In this document: positions 18,548-26,508 of the stretch, piece after piece | How positions within the stretch are numbered: position 1 is the first letter of the stretch | How the letters are laid out: each line of letters begins with the position of its first letter | DNA from: Lunatimonas lonarensis | GTDB taxonomy: Bacteria > Bacteroidota > Bacteroidia > Cytophagales > Cyclobacteriaceae | Length of the DNA: 64,000 nt | Reading direction: 5' to 3' | Assembly (NCBI RefSeq): GCF_000390185.1 | Contig: NZ_AQHR01000050.1 | Location: forward strand, 1 to 64,000 | Notes under the pieces: generated by a model | The model's database searches: none | What the model was told of the DNA's origin: nothing | Seen by the model: only the letters and a program-made list of their open reading frames with translations | Program-made: the position numbers and the translations under genes

Positions 18548-19066
18548 GTGGAATCTATTGCACATCAAAAATACACCGAGAGAATCGGCGAATACCTGCT
18601 TTACATGTACCAGATGGAGGATCTCATCCGGTCGTATCATTTTAATCTAGAGGATATCCGACAGTATGTGGTATCCCAATACCCCGTTTCGGAAGAAGAA
18701 AAGGCGAAAACCATGGAGTGGTTTGGGGATTTGTGTTCCCAAATGATAGCGGAAAACATCGAAAGGACCGGGCATTTGGCATACGTACAAAAGCATGTAG
18801 ACCAACTTGCCGAACTTCATTGGCAGCTACTAAAAACAGACAGGGAATACTTCGCACTCTATCAGGATGCCAAACCCCACGTGGTCAGCCTGGTATTGGA
18901 AGCCGGTACAGCCGACCCAGGACACGAGATCCAAGTGTGCGTCCATGCGCTTTACGGCCTGTTGCTGAGCCGACTGTATGGCAAGGAAGTGCCCGAATCT
19001 ATTTTAGAAGGCTCTACGCATTTTGGAAAAGTCCTTCAATACCTAGATAAGGCATATATCAGGTGA
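18548..19066 (+). CDS. DUF4924 family protein (172 aa)
   Basis: Starts with GTG (18548) in the context of the family N-terminus: MESIAHQKYTERIGEYLLYM followed by QMEDLIRSYHF. It is an all-helical cytosolic protein found widely in Bacteroidota and has no known function. The family is recognisable by the IGEYLLYMYQMEDLIR segment and by the helical C-terminus LYGLLLSRLYGKEV. No catalytic motif is visible. The GTG start lies 12 bp after the stop of the DUF922-like gene. A TATCTTTG promoter box follows at 19122-19129. Confidence 0.8.
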   Translation: MESIAHQKYTERIGEYLLYMYQMEDLIRSYHFNLEDIRQYVVSQYPVSEEEKAKTMEWFGDLCSQMIAENIERTGHLAYVQKHVDQLAELHWQLLKTDREYFALYQDAKPHVVSLVLEAGTADPGHEIQVCVHALYGLLLSRLYGKEVPESILEGSTHFGKVLQYLDKAYIR

Positions 19067-19121
19067 AAGTTTTATTGGCGAATAACGGTAAGGGCTAATT
19101 AGGTGGCCTTGCAATTTGACC

Positions 19122-19129
19122 TATCTTTG
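19122..19129 (+). promoter_or_regulatory. Orphan -7 box (TATCTTTG) without a clear gene
   Basis: TATCTTTG is an exact consensus -7 box in the 191-bp interval between the DUF4924 gene and the convergent helicase gene. Transcription from about 19135 would run antisense into the 3' end of the helicase. The only downstream frame is a 44-residue one (19157-19291) with a hydrophobic FFFFWLAKSYL segment. A short antisense RNA, a small membrane peptide or chance are all possible. Confidence 0.3.
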
Positions 19130-19257
19130 AAATGTCTACGTCGAGACTCTAGTCAAATGCGAACAAACCTCTTCTTTTTCTTTTGGCTCGCGAAGAGTTA
19201 TCTCCGAAACCTCGACCGTGGAATCAGTGAGGCGATTTACGAAGGGCAAAACGCCAC

Positions 19258-21192
19258 TCAGCTTTCGATCCATTCGTATACGCTACTGTAGCATTCTTTT
19301 TCGTCGATATAGTCGAAAAAGCGTTCGTAGAAGGGGTGGCTTGCAAGGGTTGAACTGTCCCCCACCACAATCAACTGGCGCTTTGCACGGGTTAGGGCCA
19401 CATTCATCCGGCGAACATCCGATAGAAATCCGATTTCCCCTCCGGCGTTGCTCCTCACCAAACTTATCAACACGAGATCCCGCTCCTGCCCCTGAAACCC
19501 GTCTATCGTATCGATGGTCAGCTGGGACTGCAAAGAACGCAGCACCAAAAACGCATCATCTCCCGCAACCAACTCCTTTAGGTACTCTACCTGGGCACGG
19601 TAGGGAGAAATCAACCCAATATCCCGCCCTTCCTGAACAAATACCTTGGTGCCCAATCGCTTGACCAGGTCTGTCAGCAACTGAAGAATAAATCTCGCCT
19701 CTTCGTTGTTCCGTGTGCTCAAGGTCTCCTTATCGGTAAATTCCGTATAGCCGCTTCCTGCGGTGTCAATAAAGGTAAGGATTGGCTCTTCTCCTAACCG
19801 GTGAAATGCTGTATTCGGTGCGGCAAGCAGCCTGTCTTCATAGAAATACCTGCTGGAAAAACCCATGATTACTTCCGGCATACGGTATTGCATCCAAAGC
19901 ATCTGGGATACCTTGGGCTGGCGCAGAATCACCTTTTCAAAAAGCGTTTCACGCAGTCCCCTTTTTGCCGCCTCTGAAGACTTGATCGTGGGTGGAAGCT
20001 GGCAATGATCACCAGCCATCACCACCTTATCGCTTACCAGCACCGGAATCCAAGTGGCAGGTTCCAGCCCCTGTGCTGCTTCGTCTATAAACACCACTGG
20101 AAAGTGCATCCCCTTGAGTACAGCCGATGACGCACCTGTCAGGGTAGTGGCAATGACCCTTGCCTGCTGCAACACACCAAAGCGGATATAATCTTCCAAA
20201 AGACCTATTTCATCCCATACCCTGCGGGCTTCATCGAAAAGCTGTTGTTTTTGGCTTCGCTCACGCACTCCGTAGTTGCGCTTGTATTTACCTGCCTGCC
20301 GTTTAAGGTCCGCGTGGGACTTTTTAAGCCGCTTCAGGTCTCGATAGGCAGGGTGCTGACCGACTTTCGCATCCATCGTCTGATCGATAATTTGATCATC
20401 CACCCTGGCCGGGTGACCGATCCGGACTGTCTCTATGCCGGTTGTCGACAATTTTTCCACCAATAGGTCAACTGCTGCATTGCTGGGAGCGCAAACCAAT
20501 ACCTGTACGTGACGTTTGAGCACTTCCTTCACAGCGGCTACCAACGTGGTGGTTTTTCCGGTTCCAGGAGGGCCATGAATAACCGCCACATCCCTTGCCT
20601 GAACCACGAGACGTATGGCTTCCAATTGCCCCTCATTCAAGTCAGAGGGGTATGGTTCCATAGGGCTCTCTTGCTCAAATTTCCCGGGCTGAGCACCCAG
20701 CAACACCTGTTTCAATTCCGCCAAACGTCCCGACTCCGCCCTGGAAATCCTATTCAACGCGGATTCCATCTGCCTATATGTACTTTCGTCAAACAGCAAA
20801 TCTACTCCCAGCTTGCCCTCGTAAAGCCAAGCCGGCATTTCCTCGACATGGAGCGTCATCATCATGGTATCGCCTTTCACAAAGTTTACCACACCATTTA
20901 TGCTATTCTTTGCCGAATCACCCTCGCCAGAGTTACAAAAAAAACACACTGATTTGCCAGATTGAAAACCATGCCCATGTCGGCTACCCAACTGCCTGAC
21001 CTCCACCATGATCTTATCCGCCAATCCCGTACGAACCCGCTGTATTTGAAGCGGATAGAGACAGGTGCCCGCGTCTATCCGCTCGGCAATCGATTTACCA
21101 CGCGTTTTGCTTTTGTATTGCTCCAGATCCTCCTTCCACTCTGCTTTTAAAAGATTTTTAGTGTTTAGTAATTCTTCCTGTATATTTGCCAT
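19258..21192 (-). CDS. SF1B helicase, IGHMBP2/Upf1-like (644 aa)
   Basis: An ATP-dependent DNA or RNA helicase of superfamily 1B. Walker A is IHGPPGTGKTTTLVAA (residues about 205-220), Walker B is VVFIDEAAQGLEPATW, motif III is GDHCQLPPT, and motifs V-VI are IDTIDGFQGQERDLVLISLV and RRMNVALTRAKRQLIVVGD. The N-terminal beta-barrel (about 20-120) matches bacterial relatives of IGHMBP2. Such proteins are widespread but poorly characterised in bacteria. It is transcribed alone on the minus strand and diverges from the ACP phosphodiesterase gene. Confidence 0.88.
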   Translation of the reverse strand: MANIQEELLNTKNLLKAEWKEDLEQYKSKTRGKSIAERIDAGTCLYPLQIQRVRTGLADKIMVEVRQLGSRHGHGFQSGKSVCFFCNSGEGDSAKNSINGVVNFVKGDTMMMTLHVEEMPAWLYEGKLGVDLLFDESTYRQMESALNRISRAESGRLAELKQVLLGAQPGKFEQESPMEPYPSDLNEGQLEAIRLVVQARDVAVIHGPPGTGKTTTLVAAVKEVLKRHVQVLVCAPSNAAVDLLVEKLSTTGIETVRIGHPARVDDQIIDQTMDAKVGQHPAYRDLKRLKKSHADLKRQAGKYKRNYGVRERSQKQQLFDEARRVWDEIGLLEDYIRFGVLQQARVIATTLTGASSAVLKGMHFPVVFIDEAAQGLEPATWIPVLVSDKVVMAGDHCQLPPTIKSSEAAKRGLRETLFEKVILRQPKVSQMLWMQYRMPEVIMGFSSRYFYEDRLLAAPNTAFHRLGEEPILTFIDTAGSGYTEFTDKETLSTRNNEEARFILQLLTDLVKRLGTKVFVQEGRDIGLISPYRAQVEYLKELVAGDDAFLVLRSLQSQLTIDTIDGFQGQERDLVLISLVRSNAGGEIGFLSDVRRMNVALTRAKRQLIVVGDSSTLASHPFYERFFDYIDEKECYSSVYEWIES

Positions 21193-21230
21193 GTTGTTTG
21201 ATTACCCATCCTTTCAGTACTAGCTGTATC

Positions 21231-21238
21231 CAAAGTTA
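21231..21238 (-). promoter_or_regulatory. -7 box of the helicase gene (TAACTTTG)
   Basis: The minus strand carries TAACTTTG, an exact TAnnTTTG match, about 39 bases upstream of the helicase start. The 61-bp divergent intergenic region also serves the plus-strand gene at 21254. Confidence 0.5.
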
Positions 21239-21253
21239 ATTGTTTTATTCTTT

Positions 21254-21853
21254 GTGAATTTTCTGGCGCATGCATATTTGTCTTTTGATCATCCAGAAGT
21301 ACTGGTTGGCAATTTTATAGGTGATTTTGTCAAAGGGGATCTATATGCGCAGTTTGTACCGGAAATAGTAATGGGAATCAAACTGCACCGGGAAATTGAC
21401 CGTTTCACCGACCTGCATCCGTTGGTAAAGGAATCACAGCTTTTGCTAAAACCGGTTTTTGCCAGGTACTCGTCTGTGATCACCGACATGTTTTTTGACT
21501 ATTTCCTCGCCAAAAATTGGCATCAACACCATACGGTGCCGTTGGAAGAGTTTGCCGAAAACACCTATAGGCTCATGGAAGCTCACAGAAACATCTTGCC
21601 AAAAAAATTCAGCGAAGCATTCAAGTACATGCAAAAAGAGAACTGGCTCGTTGCCTATGGTACCGCGGCAGGCATAAAGCGGGCCCTGACCGGGATTTCC
21701 TACCGCACTACCTTCAAATCCAATTTGGAAAAAGCCCCCTACTACCTCGAAAAACACCACAGTGAGTTTGAAGGTTATTTCAATGCCTTTTTTCCGGAAT
21801 TGACTATCTTTTCTGAAAACAAATTGAAAGAACTTAAAACCCAACTACTATGA
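21254..21853 (+). CDS. ACP phosphodiesterase (DUF479/AcpH family, 199 aa)
   Basis: Starts with GTG in the family context MNFLAHAYLSFDHPEVLVGN. Members remove the 4'-phosphopantetheine group from acyl carrier protein and belong to the HD-like hydrolases. Conserved segments seen are GNFIGDFVKG, HREIDRFTDLHPLV and DMFFDYFLAKNWH. The length is normal. The GTG overlaps a TTCTTTG -7-like box, so the message may be leaderless. Its last four bases overlap the start of the next gene (ATGA). Confidence 0.88.
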   Translation: MNFLAHAYLSFDHPEVLVGNFIGDFVKGDLYAQFVPEIVMGIKLHREIDRFTDLHPLVKESQLLLKPVFARYSSVITDMFFDYFLAKNWHQHHTVPLEEFAENTYRLMEAHRNILPKKFSEAFKYMQKENWLVAYGTAAGIKRALTGISYRTTFKSNLEKAPYYLEKHHSEFEGYFNAFFPELTIFSENKLKELKTQLL

Positions 21854-22299
21854 TCCATTGCAGGCCCAAGACGAAAACCTATATTTCTTTGATCCTGATC
21901 GTATTGGTTTTGATTGCTGGATTGGTCTATCTTCTGTTTGATTTTTCGCGCCATCAAACCTACGGCCTCTGGTTTTATCTGATTGCCTGCCCACTGTTGA
22001 CCGTCGTGTTGCTCCTGCTCCTGGTAAAAATGATGGCCGGATTCAAATTCATCTCGGCGGGAAACAACGAACTGGTTGTTCGTATTCCGCTGAAATCGCT
22101 GCGGGCCAGCTATCCCATCTCTGCCATACTTGGTTGGCAAGAGGAAGTGATAAAGGCAAATAAACGGGAATTCAAACACCTGAATATCTTGCTCGACCGC
22201 AACAACTCTTTTTCCATCAGCAACCACGAACACGAGAAGTACGAGGAACTGGCAAAATACCTCCAGAAGAAAGTCCCGAAAAAACGGATCAAAACCTGA
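21850..22299 (+). CDS. Two-helix membrane protein with PH-like soluble domain (149 aa)
   Basis: I do not recognise a named family. Residues 11-31 (YISLILIVLVLIAGLVYLLF) and about 42-62 (FYLIACPLLTVVLLLLLVKM) are two membrane helices. The rest is a small basic soluble domain (residues 66-149) with NNELVVRIPLKSLRASYPI and SFSISNHEHEKYEELAKYL, which resembles bacterial PH-type domains by strand and helix pattern. It overlaps the ACP phosphodiesterase by four bases, so the pair is translationally coupled. It ends 16 bp from the convergent M42 peptidase gene. Confidence 0.65.
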   Translation: MIHCRPKTKTYISLILIVLVLIAGLVYLLFDFSRHQTYGLWFYLIACPLLTVVLLLLLVKMMAGFKFISAGNNELVVRIPLKSLRASYPISAILGWQEEVIKANKREFKHLNILLDRNNSFSISNHEHEKYEELAKYLQKKVPKKRIKT

Positions 22300-22315
22300 T
22301 CAGAATGCTCCTTCT

Positions 22316-23368
22316 TCAGTGGCTCCAGTCGAATCGGTCGACTTCTTCCAAACATGCCCGCAGCAACTCGATACTGGCGTGTATGTCCTCTTTATGGGCC
22401 ATTTCGATAACCTGGTGCAGATGGCGGGTAGGGATGGAAATAGCCCCGGCTATCGCCCCTTGTTTCCCCATTCGTTGCACCCCCGCGGTGTCTGTTCCTC
22501 CCGCAGTTAGGATTTCAGGTTGCCATTTTATCCCACGCGCGGTCGCCGTCTCTTTCATAAAGGATACCATCCGGTAATCGCATATAGCTGAGGCATCCAT
22601 GATTTTTATCGCCGTTCCTTTGCCCAGCTCGGTGATTTTTTCATGAGCAGCGGATCCAGGTACATCATAGGCGATGGTCGTATCCAAGCCTATGCCAAAA
22701 TCCGGGTTGATCAGATGGGCAGATACATTGGCTCCGCGAAGCCCTACCTCTTCCTGTACCGTAAAGGTGGCGTAAACATCGTAGGCTGGATTATCGAGCG
22801 ATCTCAATGCCTCCAACAAAATAAAAACGGCTACCCGGTTATCTATTGACTTGCAGTTAACACAGTCCCCCATCTCTATCAAGGCCCGCTCCCGGGTGAT
22901 AGGATCCCCGATGGATACGTATTTTTCCACTTCTTCCTTGCCCATACCCAAGTCGATGAAAAAATCAGTGGTCTTTGGCAGCTTTTGGCGTTCTTCCTGA
23001 GTCATAACATGGATGGGCTTACTGCCCATCACCCCTATCAGATCCTGCTTTCCATGAACAATAACCCGCTGGGCGGTCAGTGTTTTGGGGTCAAAACCTC
23101 CCAAGGTATGAAAACGGAGAAATCCGTCCTGATCGATATGGGTCACGATGAAGCCGATTTCATCCATGTGCGCGGCTACCATGACGCGCTTTTTTTCGGG
23201 ATTACGCTTTCCTTCTTTTACGGCGATGACATTGCCCATATTATCGACCTCAACCGTGTCCACCAACGGGCTTACCTCAGCCAAAATGAAGTCCCTGATC
23301 TGCTTTTCAAAACCGGGAGCACCGGGCAATTCACATATCTTCTTCAATAAGCCTACGTTAATACTCAT
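22316..23368 (-). CDS. M42-family metallopeptidase (350 aa)
   Basis: A cytosolic dinuclear-zinc aminopeptidase (glutamyl aminopeptidase or endoglucanase M type, FrvX-like). Metal-ligand regions are MVAAHMDEIGFIVTHID, CKSIDNRVAVF, the catalytic Glu pair in FTVQEEVGLRGA and the Asp in IGLDTTIAYDVPG, plus the C-terminal IPTRHLHQVIEMAHKED. The length is typical (about 350). It lies 78 bp downstream of purF on the same strand and is probably transcribed with it, though the functions are unrelated. Confidence 0.93.
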   Translation of the reverse strand: MSINVGLLKKICELPGAPGFEKQIRDFILAEVSPLVDTVEVDNMGNVIAVKEGKRNPEKKRVMVAAHMDEIGFIVTHIDQDGFLRFHTLGGFDPKTLTAQRVIVHGKQDLIGVMGSKPIHVMTQEERQKLPKTTDFFIDLGMGKEEVEKYVSIGDPITRERALIEMGDCVNCKSIDNRVAVFILLEALRSLDNPAYDVYATFTVQEEVGLRGANVSAHLINPDFGIGLDTTIAYDVPGSAAHEKITELGKGTAIKIMDASAICDYRMVSFMKETATARGIKWQPEILTAGGTDTAGVQRMGKQGAIAGAISIPTRHLHQVIEMAHKEDIHASIELLRACLEEVDRFDWSH

Positions 23369-23446
23369 GCTGTGTGTGGGGTTATGTTTTGGGAAAGCAC
23401 AATATGCCAGTCAAGCCAACTACTCTTTGGGCGAACAACTCGCCGC

Positions 23447-25330
23447 TTATAAATAAGCCCTCACTCCCTTTCCTTCCATGTAATTCACAAAGGCCCTGTT
23501 GACCACCTTCATACCTCCATGGGTAGGGAAATTTCCCGTGAAATACCAGTCGCCCAAATGGTCTGGGCAGGAAACATTAAGGTTGGCCACGGTTTGGTAG
23601 ATGACATTGACCTCCGCCTGTATCTCATCAGAGGTAATGATTTGGGCAATTTTATCGGAAATTTCCTGATCAGTGAAATTGGCGTAGATCTCTTTAACAA
23701 AGTTCTCTTCTGCATTTGGATTCGCCACGCACTTTTCATAAACCTGCTCCAGTACATACGACAAACCCCGCTCCCGAAGCAGTGCCACAGCGCCCCGGAA
23801 GGCAATAAACTCCTTCATCTTGGACATGTCAATGCCGTAACAATCCGGGAAACGGATCTGAGGCGCCGAGGAAACAATGATAATCCGCTTTGGCTTTAAC
23901 TTATCCAAGGTGGTCAAAATACTCTTTTCCAGCGTAGTACCCCTTACGATGCTATCATCAATGACAACGATCGTATCCAATCCTGGACGAATCACTTCAT
24001 AAGTGGTGTCATACACGTTGGCAACCATCACGTCACGGTCGTTGTCGTTGGTGATAAAGGTTCGCAGCTTTACGTCCTTGGCCACCAGCTTTTCTACCCT
24101 AGGGCGAAAGCTCAACAAATCGGCCAAATCATCCAGATGAGGCTTCCCCTCCAGCAAGACTTCCTTCCGCTTGGCACAAAGGTAATCTTCCAAGCCTTCG
24201 ATCATCCCGTAAAAAGACGTCTCCGCGGTGTTGGGGATATAGGAAAAGACGGTGTTTTTGACATCAAAGTCAATGGCTTTCAGGATCTGGGGAACCAGTG
24301 CCCTGCCGAGTTTCTTTCGCTCCTGATAAATATCCGGATCCGTACCCCTCGAAAAGTAGATTCGCTCAAAGCTGCAGGATTTCTTTTCCTTGGGAGGCAA
24401 AATCTCGTACTCACCGTAAGACCCGTCTTTGTTCACTATCAGGGCATGACCCGGTTTGATCTCCTTGATCTCGCTGTACTCTATGTTAAAGGCTGTTTTA
24501 ATTGGAGGCTTTTCCGAGGCGATGACCACGATCTCATCGTCGGCATAATAATAAGCCGGACGTATGCCGATGGGATCACGCACTACAAAGCTCGCTCCGT
24601 TTCCAATCAGGCCGGCCATCGCATAGCCCCCGTCAAAATCACGGCAGCTTCTGCGGAGGATACGTGCTACATCCAACTCCTGTTCTATGTACTCGGTGAT
24701 GTCCTTATTGGGAATACCTCGGTACTTATCGAAAATCCGCTGGTTTTCCTCGTCCAGGAAGTGGCCGATTTTCTCCATGACCGTGACTGTATCGGTTTTC
24801 TCCTTAGGGTGCTGACCTAGTTTCACCAAGTTGCCGAAGAGCTCCTCCACATTGGTCATATTAAAATTTCCCGCCATGACCAAGTTTCGGCTACGCCAGT
24901 TGTTCTGCCTCAAAAATGGGTGGCAGGTCTCAATACTGTTTTCCCCGTGGGTCCCATATCGCAGGTGGCCCAGCCAAACCTCCCCGCTGAAGGCAACGTT
25001 TTCTTTGATCCACTCTGCGTTTTCCAAGTCTTCGTCTTTACCAATTTTCTTGGCTTTTTTGAATTTCTTGGAGATTTTCTCAAAAATGTTGGTGACTGCG
25101 TCCGACTCAATCGAGCGGTATCGGCTGATATAGCGGGTACCCGGACAGGTATTGATCTTGATATTTGCCACACCGGCCCCGTCCTGACCTCTATTGAGCT
25201 GTTTTTGCATCAATATATATAGGCGATTCGCGGCATAGAGGGGAGTCTTGTACTTATCAATGTAGTATTGAAGGGGTTTCCTAAGCCTGATCATGGCTAT
25301 ACCGCACTCGTGTTTGATCTGATCACTCAT
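23447..25330 (-). CDS. purF: Amidophosphoribosyltransferase, long Bacteroidota-type PurF (627 aa)
   Basis: Catalyses the first committed step of purine synthesis (PRPP plus glutamine to phosphoribosylamine). The nucleophilic Cys9 lies in MSDQIKHECGIAMIRL and would be exposed by propeptide removal. The glutaminase domain includes WLGHLRYGTHGENSIETCHP, and the phosphoribosyltransferase domain carries the PRPP loop VVIDDSIVRGTTLEKS. At 627 residues it is clearly longer than the 470-510 residues of enterobacterial or Bacillus PurF; the extra length lies in the middle and the C-terminal region. Bacteroidota often have this longer form. Iron-sulfur Cys ligands were not assigned. Confidence 0.88.
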   Translation of the reverse strand: MSDQIKHECGIAMIRLRKPLQYYIDKYKTPLYAANRLYILMQKQLNRGQDGAGVANIKINTCPGTRYISRYRSIESDAVTNIFEKISKKFKKAKKIGKDEDLENAEWIKENVAFSGEVWLGHLRYGTHGENSIETCHPFLRQNNWRSRNLVMAGNFNMTNVEELFGNLVKLGQHPKEKTDTVTVMEKIGHFLDEENQRIFDKYRGIPNKDITEYIEQELDVARILRRSCRDFDGGYAMAGLIGNGASFVVRDPIGIRPAYYYADDEIVVIASEKPPIKTAFNIEYSEIKEIKPGHALIVNKDGSYGEYEILPPKEKKSCSFERIYFSRGTDPDIYQERKKLGRALVPQILKAIDFDVKNTVFSYIPNTAETSFYGMIEGLEDYLCAKRKEVLLEGKPHLDDLADLLSFRPRVEKLVAKDVKLRTFITNDNDRDVMVANVYDTTYEVIRPGLDTIVVIDDSIVRGTTLEKSILTTLDKLKPKRIIIVSSAPQIRFPDCYGIDMSKMKEFIAFRGAVALLRERGLSYVLEQVYEKCVANPNAEENFVKEIYANFTDQEISDKIAQIITSDEIQAEVNVIYQTVANLNVSCPDHLGDWYFTGNFPTHGGMKVVNRAFVNYMEGKGVRAYL

Positions 25331-25356
25331 AGGTCTGGCGTGAAGTAATATGGGTA

Positions 25357-25364
25357 CAAAGTTA
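25357..25364 (-). promoter_or_regulatory. -7 box of purF (TAACTTTG)
   Basis: The minus strand has TAACTTTG 27 bases upstream of the purF start, an exact consensus -7 box. No clear -33 TTTG is present. No purine riboswitch was recognised in the leader of about 20 nt, which is too short to hold one. Confidence 0.5.
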
Positions 25365-25502
25365 ACGTATTTTTTTAGAATTAAATTCTAGAAAAGCACA
25401 AGCTGCTTTCTCAAAAAAAAAATCAACTGCCGCAAAAGGAATTAAAAAAATTCAACTAATCTTTTTTAGGTATCGGGGAGGAATGCAACGACCTAAAAAC
25501 AG

Positions 25503-26309
25503 CTATTCCCAAAGCGGATACCGCTCCAGGCGCACAGAACTCCCGAAAAACAAGGAAGTCGCATGCTGAAAGGAGGAAGTGAAGTCAGATACCAAAAAAC
25601 GATCCGGTCGCGGGGGCAGCTCATTCAACAGCCCCTTGGAATGCAGAAAGGCCTTAACAGCCTGTGCCACTATTTCCGAGCTGTCTATTACATGCACCTG
25701 ATGGGCAAAATAATCAGCAATTTGCTTTTTGATCAAGGGATAGTGCGTACAGCCCAGCACCAATGCCCGGATCTCCCGAAAAGGCTCATATCCCAAATAG
25801 GAATGGATGATCGCATCACTGACCTCGTCCCGCTGAAACCCCTCTTCGATCATCGGTGCCAACAGGGGCGTTGCCAACGCACTGAAGGCAATCCCCGCTT
25901 GCAGCGAATCAATTTTCTTGGCATATACTCCCGAATGTACCGTCTGCTTGGTACCAATCAGTCCCACATGTTGACCGCTATGATGCAGACCTAGGTATTC
26001 CACAACGGGATCTATCACATTAAATACGTGCGCCCGAGAAGCGGCGTATTCCTTTACCAACTCAAAGGCTGCCGCTGAAGCAGAGTTACAGGCAATCAAA
26101 ATAAGTTTACATCCGGCCTTTAGCAGTACATCGACGATTTTTACGGAATATGCCTGAATCGCCGCCGTACTCTTGTCGCCGTAGGGCAGGTGGGCCGTAT
26201 CGCCAAAATATATCAATTGCTCGGCAGGAAGCAGGTCTCTGACTGCTTTTGCAACAGTAAGTCCTCCTATACCGGAGTCAAAAATCCCAATAGGCTGGTT
26301 GGCATTCAT
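25503..26309 (-). CDS. murI: Glutamate racemase MurI (268 aa)
   Basis: Makes D-glutamate for peptidoglycan. The start at 26309 (MNANQPIGIFDSGIGGLTV) is chosen over an upstream ATG at 26384 because the extra 25 residues overlap a terminator hairpin and a leader RNA and are not conserved in the family. The two catalytic Cys are in IACNSASAAAF and LGCTHYPLIKK; the FDSGIGGLTV and YFGDTAHLPYG motifs are present. It is monocistronic, about 170 bp from purF. Its expression probably depends on readthrough of the hairpin at 26351-26373 or on a second start site. Confidence 0.95.
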   Translation of the reverse strand: MNANQPIGIFDSGIGGLTVAKAVRDLLPAEQLIYFGDTAHLPYGDKSTAAIQAYSVKIVDVLLKAGCKLILIACNSASAAAFELVKEYAASRAHVFNVIDPVVEYLGLHHSGQHVGLIGTKQTVHSGVYAKKIDSLQAGIAFSALATPLLAPMIEEGFQRDEVSDAIIHSYLGYEPFREIRALVLGCTHYPLIKKQIADYFAHQVHVIDSSEIVAQAVKAFLHSKGLLNELPPRPDRFLVSDFTSSFQHATSLFFGSSVRLERYPLWE

Positions 26310-26344
26310 GGCAGAAGGTGTATGAATGGTTCTTCGTCGGCTAC

Positions 26345-26407
26345 AAAAAACCCCCAAACCTAGGGAATGGGGGCATCTGTGCAAGCAGAGAGTGAATAGA
26401 TTTATAC
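26345..26407 (-). ncRNA. Candidate small RNA or attenuator leader in front of murI
   Basis: A good promoter box (26414-26421) and an intrinsic terminator (26345-26373) enclose a transcript of about 60 nt on the minus strand with no reading frame. It ends 36 bp before the murI ATG. It may be a free small RNA or a murI leader that controls readthrough. Within it CTGCTTGCACAG can form a small stem ahead of the terminator. I recognise no Rfam family. Confidence 0.4.
26351..26373 (-). terminator. Intrinsic terminator between promoter and murI
   Basis: On the minus strand CCCCCA and TGGGGG (6 bp stem, 11-nt loop) are followed at once by six T residues (complement of 26345-26350). It has the form of a Rho-independent terminator and precedes, not follows, the gene. 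Confidence 0.6.
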
Positions 26408-26413
26408 TAGGTA

Positions 26414-26421
26414 CAAATATA
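26414..26421 (-). promoter_or_regulatory. -7 box (TATATTTG) of the murI leader RNA
   Basis: TATATTTG on the minus strand is an exact consensus. A TTTG lies roughly 25 bases upstream and a TTG 21 bases upstream, which is acceptable. The predicted start is at about 26407. Confidence 0.5.
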
Positions 26422-26508
26422 CAAAATATTGCCTTGTCTTATCAATCAAAGCAAAAAAGTATAAAGCCAATCGGGCAAGGTTTGCCGGTTGCCTTGCATC
26501 GCATTCTT

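Noticed and set aside
19157-19291. 44-codon frame behind the orphan promoter
   Set aside because: No homology is recognisable, it overlaps the helicase 3' end, and only a run of aromatic residues hints at a peptide.
26310-26384. Longer N-terminus of MurI
   Set aside because: The extra residues are encoded by the leader terminator region and do not resemble any glutamate racemase.
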